Positions 57,996 to 64,000 of a DNA stretch of 64,000 bases are shown here, piece by piece. The notes beneath the pieces are model-generated. The model did not search any database. It saw nothing but the letters and a program-made list of their open reading frames with translations, and had not been told where the DNA came from. Where the stretch lies: NCBI GenBank assembly GCA_965279085.1, contig OZ257149.1, positions 806,001 to 870,000 of the forward strand. The letters run 5' to 3'. The stretch is from UBA7672 sp965279085 (lineage in GTDB: Bacteria > Pseudomonadota > Alphaproteobacteria > Caulobacterales > Hyphomonadaceae). Position 1 is the first letter of the stretch; each line of letters begins with the position of its first letter. The position numbers and the translations under genes were made by a program.

Positions 57996-59792
57996 GTGTC
58001 AAAGACGATCCGCCCGGAAACGATCAGGATTGGCGGCGCTTCCGGTTATTGGGGCGACAGCGACATGGCGCTGCCCCAGTTCCTCAAGGAAGGCGGGCTC
58101 GACTACATCGTTTTCGACTATCTGGCCGAGATCACCATGTCGATCATGGCGCGCGCACGCGCCAAGGATCCGGCGCAAGGATACGCCGCCGACTTTGTCT
58201 CGCTCCTCAAGCCGAACCTGAAGGAGATCGAACGGCAGGGCGTGAAAATCCTCTCGAACGCAGGCGGCGTGAACCCGCGGGCCTGCGGCGAAGCGATGCG
58301 CGCGGCGGTGAAGGCTGCTGGTGCCGATCTCAAGGTCGCAGTTATCGAGGGCGACGACCTGCTCGCACGCGCAACCGATTTTGGCGCAGCGAAGGAAATG
58401 TTCTCGGGCGGCGCTTTCCCGCCCGCTGAGAAACTGGCCAGCATCAACGCCTATCTCGGCGCATTTCCGATTGCCGAGGCGCTGGCTCGCGGCGCGGACA
58501 TCGTCATCACCGGACGCGGCGTCGACAGCGCCGTCACACTAGCCGCCTGCATCCATGCCTTTGGCTGGAAACGGTCGGATCATGACCTGCTGGCGGCAGG
58601 CAGCCTGTGTGGCCACGTCCTCGAATGCGGCGCGCAGGCGACCGGTGGCAACTTCACCGACTGGCAGCTCGTTGCCGACACCCTATGGAATGTCGGCTAT
58701 CCGATCGCAGAGGTCGGCCTGGACGGCGTTTTCGCCGTCACCAAACCGAAGGACGCCGGCGGCGCTGTCACGGTCGGAACCGTCGGCGAGCAGATGCTCT
58801 ACGAGATCGGCGATCCCCAAGCCTACACGCTGCCGGACGTCGTCTGCGATTTCTCGCAGGTCGTCATTCAACAAACCGGCCAGGATCGCGTGACAGTCAG
58901 CGGCGCCAAGGGACTGCCGGCGCCAGATTCCTACAAGGTCAGCGCCACGTATGAGGATGGCTTCCGCGTTGGGTCGATATCGTTCTTCTACGGCGATGAC
59001 GCCTCTTCGCGCGCCCGCCTCTATGCGGAAAGTTCGCTCAAGCGAGCCCGCGCCAAGTTGCGCGCGTTGAATGCACCCGACTATGATGAAGTTCTGATCG
59101 AGATAACGGGCGACGAAAGCCTCTTCGGCGCCGAGGCCCGCAAGACCGATGCACGCGATGTCGCGCTGAAGGTCGCGGTGAAACATCGAGACCAGCGAGC
59201 TGCCGGGCTGATCCTGCGAGAACTCACCGGCCACGGCCTCGCCGCTCCGCCGGGACTTTCAGGGTTTGCCGGCGGCCGCCCCTCCCCGTCGCCCGTCGTG
59301 CGCCTGTTCTCGTTCCTGACGCCCAAGACTGAGGTGCCAATCCGGCTGCTGCTCGAGGATGAGGAAATCACGCTGGGCGCAGAGACGGGAACGCCTTTCG
59401 ACACTACCAAGATCAAGCGCCCCGCTCCACCCCTGACAACACCCGAACGCGATCTGGTGGATATCCCGCTCGTCCGCCTCGCCTTCGCGCGTTCCGGCGA
59501 CAAGGGCGACAACGCCAATGTCGGCGTGCTGCCACGATCTCCCGCCTACGCCCCATGGGTCTGGGCAAAACTGACAGAAGCTGAAGTCGCCCGGCGGTTC
59601 GCACACTACCTGAAAGGAAAGGTCGAACGCTTCTACATGCCGGGAACCGGCGCAATCAACTTTCTGCTCCAAGACGTTCTCGGCGGCGGCGGCGTAGCCT
59701 CGCTACGCAACGACCCTCAAGCCAAGGGATACTCGCAAATCCTCCTGCAGACACCGATCCCGATCCCCCGCGCGCTCGCGGAGGCGCTCTGA
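57996..59792 (+). CDS. AtuA-like protein (DUF1446)
   Basis: The 598-residue protein starts at a GTG after GGGAGGCGGAG. IRIGGASGYWGDSDMALPQF opens the DUF1446 domain, with ILSNAGGVNPRACGEAM, DIVITGRGVDSAVTLAA and HVLECGAQATGGNF further on. A C-terminal domain follows (about 495-598) with RLAFARSGDKGDNANVGVL. AtuA is required for acyclic terpene use in Pseudomonas, but its reaction is not established. It is the first gene of the plus-strand arm, one base upstream of the carboxyltransferase gene. Confidence 0.86.
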   Translation: MSKTIRPETIRIGGASGYWGDSDMALPQFLKEGGLDYIVFDYLAEITMSIMARARAKDPAQGYAADFVSLLKPNLKEIERQGVKILSNAGGVNPRACGEAMRAAVKAAGADLKVAVIEGDDLLARATDFGAAKEMFSGGAFPPAEKLASINAYLGAFPIAEALARGADIVITGRGVDSAVTLAACIHAFGWKRSDHDLLAAGSLCGHVLECGAQATGGNFTDWQLVADTLWNVGYPIAEVGLDGVFAVTKPKDAGGAVTVGTVGEQMLYEIGDPQAYTLPDVVCDFSQVVIQQTGQDRVTVSGAKGLPAPDSYKVSATYEDGFRVGSISFFYGDDASSRARLYAESSLKRARAKLRALNAPDYDEVLIEITGDESLFGAEARKTDARDVALKVAVKHRDQRAAGLILRELTGHGLAAPPGLSGFAGGRPSPSPVVRLFSFLTPKTEVPIRLLLEDEEITLGAETGTPFDTTKIKRPAPPLTTPERDLVDIPLVRLAFARSGDKGDNANVGVLPRSPAYAPWVWAKLTEAEVARRFAHYLKGKVERFYMPGTGAINFLLQDVLGGGGVASLRNDPQAKGYSQILLQTPIPIPRALAEAL

Positions 59793-59793
59793 C

Positions 59794-61416
59794 ATGCCCG
59801 TCTTCGAATCCCGCATCATTCCTTCGTCCGCGAGCTTCCAGAAGAACCGCGCCGATATGCTGCGTCTCATCGACAAGCTGAGCGAACTCAACGCCCGCGC
59901 CCCCGCGCTTTCAGCCAAGCGCAAGGCTCGCTTCGAGGAGCGCGGTCAGCTGCTCCCCCGAGAGCGCCTCGCCCGCCTGCTCGACCCCGGCATGCCATGG
60001 CTCGAGATCAGCAACATCGCCGGCTATCTGGTCGACACGCCGGATGAAGCTAAGTCCGTTGCCGGATCGACCATCTTCTCCGGCATCGGCTTCATTCGAG
60101 GCACGCGCTGCGTGATCGTCGTGGACGACAGCGGCATTCAGGCCGGCGCGATGACCGTCGGCGGCGGTTATCGCCTGCGCCGCGCGCAGGAGATCGCACT
60201 CCAGCAGAAGATGCCGTTCGTGCATCTTGTCGAGAGCGCCGGCGGCGACCTGCTCAACTACAAGGTCGAAGGCTTCATCCTGGGCGGAGGACTGTTCGCG
60301 AACCTTGCGCGGCTGTCGGCGCAGGGCATGCCCGTCATCGCCCTGCTGCACGGATCATCCACCGCGGGCGGCGCCTACATGCCCGGTCTGTCCGACTACG
60401 TCGTCGCCGTGAAAGGCCGCGGCCGCGCCTTCCTCGCCGGCCCGCCACTGCTCAAGGCCGCCACCGGCGAAGTCGCGACCGAGGAAGAACTCGGCGGCTC
60501 CGAAATGCACGCAACCATCTCCGGCCTCGCGGAGTATCTCGTCGAGAACGACGCCGAAGCCTGCCTCATCGGCCGCGAAGTCGTCGGCCGGCTGGGCTGG
60601 AACCGCCATTGCCCCACGCCACGCCCCGTCACCTATCGCGAACCATCGCTCGATCCAGACGAGATCGCCGGCATCGTCCCAATCGATTACCGCACGCCCT
60701 ACGACGCCCGCGAAGTCATCGCCCGCATCGTCGACGGCTCCGACTTCTCCGACTTCAAGCCGGGCTATGGCGTCTCGACCGTCTGCGTACAGGCCGAAGT
60801 CATGGGCCACCCAATCGGCATCGTCGCCAACAACGGCCCCATCGATCCCGAAGGCGCGACAAAGGTCGCGCAATTCCTGCAACTCATGGATCAGGCCGGA
60901 ACCCCCGCCATCTTCCTGCAGAACACCACCGGCTATCTCGTCGGCAAGCAGTACGAACAAGGCGGCATGATCAAGCATGGATCGAAGATGATCCAGGCCG
61001 TGACCAACATCTCCGTCCCCCGCATCACCTTCATGATCGGCGCAAGCTACGGCGCCGGAAACTACGGCATGTGCGGCCGGGGCTATGATCCCGACTTCGT
61101 CTACACGTGGCCCAATGCGTCGGCCGGCGTGATGGGTGGCGAGCAGGCCGCGATGGTCATGTCCATCGTCGCTGAAGGCCAGGCCAAGGCCGCAGGCGTC
61201 GAGCCCGACCGCGAGGCGCTGAAGAAACAGGAAGCCCGCCTCACAGAGATGTTCAACAGCCAGTCCAGCGCCTTCTATACGTCGGGCCACATGATGGACG
61301 ATGGAATGATCGATCCGCGCGAGACGCGGCGCACGCTCGGCTTCCTTCTCGCCACCGTCTGGGAAGGTCGCGCGCGAACAGTTCGGCCGAACAGCTTCGG
61401 CGTGGGGAGGATGTGA
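59794..61416 (+). CDS. Acyl-CoA carboxylase beta subunit (carboxyltransferase)
   Basis: The 540-residue protein is a biotin-dependent carboxyltransferase of the methylcrotonyl/geranyl-CoA carboxylase group: FEERGQLLPRERLARLLDPG, SAGGDLL, STAGGAYMPGLSDYVV, QNTTGYLVGKQYEQGGMIKH (20 residues) and ASYGAGNYGMCGRGYDPDF. It transfers carboxyl from biotin on the alpha subunit encoded by 62228. It is coupled to the enoyl-CoA hydratase gene (four-base overlap). Whether the acyl pocket fits methylcrotonyl or geranyl groups needs alignment. Confidence 0.9.
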   Translation: MPVFESRIIPSSASFQKNRADMLRLIDKLSELNARAPALSAKRKARFEERGQLLPRERLARLLDPGMPWLEISNIAGYLVDTPDEAKSVAGSTIFSGIGFIRGTRCVIVVDDSGIQAGAMTVGGGYRLRRAQEIALQQKMPFVHLVESAGGDLLNYKVEGFILGGGLFANLARLSAQGMPVIALLHGSSTAGGAYMPGLSDYVVAVKGRGRAFLAGPPLLKAATGEVATEEELGGSEMHATISGLAEYLVENDAEACLIGREVVGRLGWNRHCPTPRPVTYREPSLDPDEIAGIVPIDYRTPYDAREVIARIVDGSDFSDFKPGYGVSTVCVQAEVMGHPIGIVANNGPIDPEGATKVAQFLQLMDQAGTPAIFLQNTTGYLVGKQYEQGGMIKHGSKMIQAVTNISVPRITFMIGASYGAGNYGMCGRGYDPDFVYTWPNASAGVMGGEQAAMVMSIVAEGQAKAAGVEPDREALKKQEARLTEMFNSQSSAFYTSGHMMDDGMIDPRETRRTLGFLLATVWEGRARTVRPNSFGVGRM

Positions 61417-62231
61417 TGGCAGCCCTTCCGCAAACCACGGCAATTGAGCTGGACCTGAAATCAGGCTGGCTCACCATCTGGTTCAACCAGCCCGCCAATC
61501 GCAACGCCCTCAGCGCCGAACTCACGGCAGACCTGATCGCCACCCTGACCGCCGTGCGTGACGACAGGACGGTGCGCGGCATCACGCTGCGCGGACGAGG
61601 CGGCATCTTCTGCGCGGGCGCCGATCTCAAGGCTTTCAATTCCGGCCACAAATCCGCCGGCGGTCCATCGCGCGAAGCCGTGATCGAGCAGTCGATCTGC
61701 GGCGCCGGCATGTTCGATCTCGTCAACACCATGCCGCAGGTAACGATCGCCATCGTGGAAGGCGCCGCCATGGCTGGCGGCTTCGGAATGGCGTGCTGCT
61801 GCGACGTGGCAATCTGCGATGCCACCGCAAAATTCGCCATGACGGAAACCGCCATCGGCCTGAGCCCGGCGCAGATCTCTCCATTCGTGATCCAGAAACT
61901 GGGTTTCGCGACCGCCCGCCGCCTGATGCTGACCGCCGCTCGCTTCGATGGGCGCGAGGCGCAGCGTCTTGGTTTCGCGGATTTCGTCGCAGAAGGCGTC
62001 GCAGCGCTTGAGGCCATTGAAACCACCATACGGAGTCAGGTGCTGAAGTGCGCTCCCGGCGCCGTGGCTGACACCAAGGCCCTGATACTCGCCGTCCCCC
62101 GGCTGGATCGCGCGCAAACCGTTCAGGCAGCGGCGGAGAATTTCGCCGGCCGCATGCTGAGCGACGAGGCCCGCGAGGGCGTCGCGTCCTTTGTCGAGAA
62201 GCGCAAACCCCGCTGGGTAACCGACCCATGA
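61413..62231 (+). CDS. Enoyl-CoA hydratase (AtuE/LiuC-like)
   Basis: The 272-residue crotonase-fold enzyme has NRNALSAELTADLIA-type N-terminal helix, the oxyanion motif GRGGIFCAGADLKAF and EGAAMAGGFGMACCCDVAI; a glutamate in FAMTETAIGLSPAQIS is a likely catalytic residue. It should hydrate the carboxylated enoyl-CoA, as AtuE or LiuC do. It overlaps both neighbours by four bases, which places it between the two carboxylase subunits. Confidence 0.88.
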   Translation: MMAALPQTTAIELDLKSGWLTIWFNQPANRNALSAELTADLIATLTAVRDDRTVRGITLRGRGGIFCAGADLKAFNSGHKSAGGPSREAVIEQSICGAGMFDLVNTMPQVTIAIVEGAAMAGGFGMACCCDVAICDATAKFAMTETAIGLSPAQISPFVIQKLGFATARRLMLTAARFDGREAQRLGFADFVAEGVAALEAIETTIRSQVLKCAPGAVADTKALILAVPRLDRAQTVQAAAENFAGRMLSDEAREGVASFVEKRKPRWVTDP

Positions 62232-64000
62232 GCGGCGATGTCTCAACCCTGCTGATTGCGAACCGGGGCGAGATCGCCGTCCGGATCATGCGCACGGCAC
62301 GCGCGATGGGCATCCGCACCGTCGCCGTCTATTCAGATGCGGATTCCGATGCGCCACATGTTCGGGCCGCCGACGCTGCCGTGCGTATCGGCCCCGCGCC
62401 GGTCGGCGAGTCCTATCTGTCGATCGATGCAATTCTTTCGGCGGCGAAGACGTCCGGCGCCACGGCGATCCATCCAGGGTACGGCTTTCTTTCAGAGAAT
62501 GCCGCATTCGCTCGCGCCGTTGCTGAAGCGGGCCTCACCTTCGTCGGCCCTCCAGCCGACGCCATCGAAGCGATGGGTGACAAGGCGCGCGCCAAGCGGC
62601 GAATGATCGAAGCCGGTGTGCCGTGCGTGCCCGGTTACGAGAATGCGGATCAGTCAGACAAGGCGCTGCTTGCCGCCGCCAAAGGCATCGGCTTCCCGCT
62701 GATGGTAAAGGCTTCTGCCGGCGGCGGCGGTCGCGGCATGCGACTGGTAACGCAACACGCGGATCTCGCAGCCGCGATCAAACCGGCCCGGTCGGAAGCC
62801 GAAAACGCGTTCGGCAATGGCGACCTGATCCTCGAGAAGGCGATCCAGCGCCCGCGCCATGTCGAGGTGCAGATGTTCGCCGACACCCATGGCAATGTCA
62901 TCCATCTGGGTGAGCGGGATTGCTCGGTGCAGCGGCGGCACCAGAAGGTGATCGAGGAAGCCCCCTGCCCCGTGATGACGCCGGATCTGCGCGAACGCAT
63001 GGGTCAGGCCGCAATCGAGGCGGCACGCGCGGTTGGATATGTCGGCGCGGGAACAGTCGAGTTCCTGCTGGATGACCAGAAACAGTTCTACTTCCTGGAA
63101 ATGAACACGCGGCTGCAGGTTGAGCACCCTGTCACCGAAATGGTGACCGGGCTCGATCTTGTGGAACTCCAGCTGCGCGTGGCGCGGAGGGAGAGGTTGC
63201 CGCTGGCGCAGAAGGACGTGCGTCTCGACGGGCACGCGATCGAGGTGCGGCTCTATGCAGAGGAACCTGAGACCGGCTTCCTGCCGAGCACAGGAAAAGT
63301 GGAGCTGTTCCAGACGCCGGCCGGCGAAGGCGTGCGCGTGGATGCGGGAATTGTTTCAGGCGGCGAGGTTTCACCCTTCTATGATCCAATGGTCGCCAAG
63401 ATCATCGCGCACGGGGCGACCCGCGAGGATGCGCGCAGAAGGTTGATCGAGGCGCTGGGACGGACTGCGCTTTTCGGACCGCGCACGAACCGCGACTTCC
63501 TGATTGATGCGCTCGGACAAAAAGCCTTCTCGACAGGCGAAGCCACGACTGCTCTGATCGGCGACATCTATGGCGAACGGTTCACGCCCCCGCCGCTGCC
63601 CGATGCCTGCATCGCTGCGGCGGCGGTAATTCAGCATGCTTCCGCGCTTCGCCGCGCCAGCACGGATGCCTTGAGCATCAGCCCTGAATTGCTCGATTGG
63701 TCGAGCGCTGAACCGCTGCAGACAATCGTGGAGTATGAGGTCGGCGGAGGGACGCGGAAACTCTCCGTGCGTGCGATGCGTGGACATCGGTACGACGTGC
63801 TGGATGGCGCCTCGGTGCGCCGCGTCTTCGTGACCGCCATGGATGAGAAGACGGCCCGGATCGCGATCGACGGCGCCACGCTGGACGTGATCTATCGCGA
63901 GGACGGGCGTACAGTCTGGCTGGCGACGCCTGATAGAACCATCGAGTTGGCCAATCTGGCGACCTTCGCTCGCAGCAAGACTGACAAGGCGGGCCAGGGC
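62228..64000 (+). CDS. Acyl-CoA carboxylase alpha subunit, biotin carboxylase part (cut by window end)
   Basis: The frame starts at the ATG at 62228 (overlapping the hydratase stop) and is open to base 64000, giving 591 codons. The biotin carboxylase domain shows LLIANRGEIAVRIMRTARAM (20 residues), HPGYGFLSENAAFA, the ATP-grasp glycine loop MVKASAGGGGRGMRLV, ERDCSVQRRHQKVIEEAP and FLEMNTRLQVEHPVTEM. A linker domain follows. The biotinyl lysine domain must lie beyond the window. With the beta subunit it forms a methylcrotonyl- or geranyl-CoA carboxylase. Confidence 0.92.
   Translation, partial: MSGDVSTLLIANRGEIAVRIMRTARAMGIRTVAVYSDADSDAPHVRAADAAVRIGPAPVGESYLSIDAILSAAKTSGATAIHPGYGFLSENAAFARAVAEAGLTFVGPPADAIEAMGDKARAKRRMIEAGVPCVPGYENADQSDKALLAAAKGIGFPLMVKASAGGGGRGMRLVTQHADLAAAIKPARSEAENAFGNGDLILEKAIQRPRHVEVQMFADTHGNVIHLGERDCSVQRRHQKVIEEAPCPVMTPDLRERMGQAAIEAARAVGYVGAGTVEFLLDDQKQFYFLEMNTRLQVEHPVTEMVTGLDLVELQLRVARRERLPLAQKDVRLDGHAIEVRLYAEEPETGFLPSTGKVELFQTPAGEGVRVDAGIVSGGEVSPFYDPMVAKIIAHGATREDARRRLIEALGRTALFGPRTNRDFLIDALGQKAFSTGEATTALIGDIYGERFTPPPLPDACIAAAAVIQHASALRRASTDALSISPELLDWSSAEPLQTIVEYEVGGGTRKLSVRAMRGHRYDVLDGASVRRVFVTAMDEKTARIAIDGATLDVIYREDGRTVWLATPDRTIELANLATFARSKTDKAGQG

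Overview
The window is about 65% G+C chromosomal DNA from an alphaproteobacterium. The gene order bamE / ubiquinol-cytochrome c chaperone / plsX-fabH-ihfA-merR, the nrdR-rib-nusB-thiL block, a Ros/MucR regulator and a large TonB-dependent receptor fit a Caulobacterales/Hyphomonadales-type organism. That is inference from gene content; no rRNA or other species marker is present.

Layout. 1-4700: end of a TIGR02186-like membrane protein, a Kef-type antiporter, a ModE-like regulator, and an aminotransferase coupled to a Nit2-type amidase. 4900-8100: an envelope polysaccharide group (O-antigen ligase family, GT2 glycosyltransferase, secreted GH16 glucanase). 8200-10900: a PQQ dehydrogenase fused to cytochrome c, then tRNA-Pro and tRNA-Val. 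11000-15500: merR-ihfA-fabH-plsX, cytochrome bc1 chaperone, bamE. 15500-22200: riboflavin and thiamine block (thiL, nusB, ribH, ribBX, ribE, a reductase-only ribD, nrdR) and glyA. 22400-25800: MucR-type regulator, small membrane and zinc-ribbon proteins, hemA.

25900-31000 holds four secreted paralogues of unknown function, three of them with overlapping start and stop codons, plus a small secreted protein and a MarR-type regulator. 31400-34330 is a lower-G+C gene for a TIR-nSTAND NTPase. It ends in a membrane-anchored extracytoplasmic module instead of the usual repeats, and palindromic repeats lie on both sides of it. These two regions are the best candidates for undescribed biology.

34500-43200: a beta-propeller-like protein with an Asp/Asn beta-hydroxylase, a GH24 lysozyme lipoprotein, a FrnE-type DsbA protein, a hotdog-type protein, a TonB-dependent receptor and a second, TPR-containing beta-hydroxylase. 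43400-54400: gltBD followed by a three-gene 2-oxoacid:ferredoxin oxidoreductase operon (FAD/Fe-S protein, gamma-alpha fusion, beta). The two systems share 2-oxoglutarate if the second is a 2-oxoglutarate enzyme. 54400-64000: a divergent catabolic locus resembling the acyclic terpene utilisation (Atu) pathway: acyl-CoA ligase, TetR regulator and acyl-CoA dehydrogenase on the minus strand; AtuA-like protein, carboxylase beta subunit, enoyl-CoA hydratase and carboxylase alpha subunit (cut by the window end) on the plus strand. A sigma70-like promoter with an overlapping palindrome lies between the two arms.

Most ordinary genes sit in tight operons with 1-16 base overlaps. No CRISPR array, insertion sequence, rRNA or prophage was seen. 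Only one gene-free stretch exceeds 300 bases (30943-31422).
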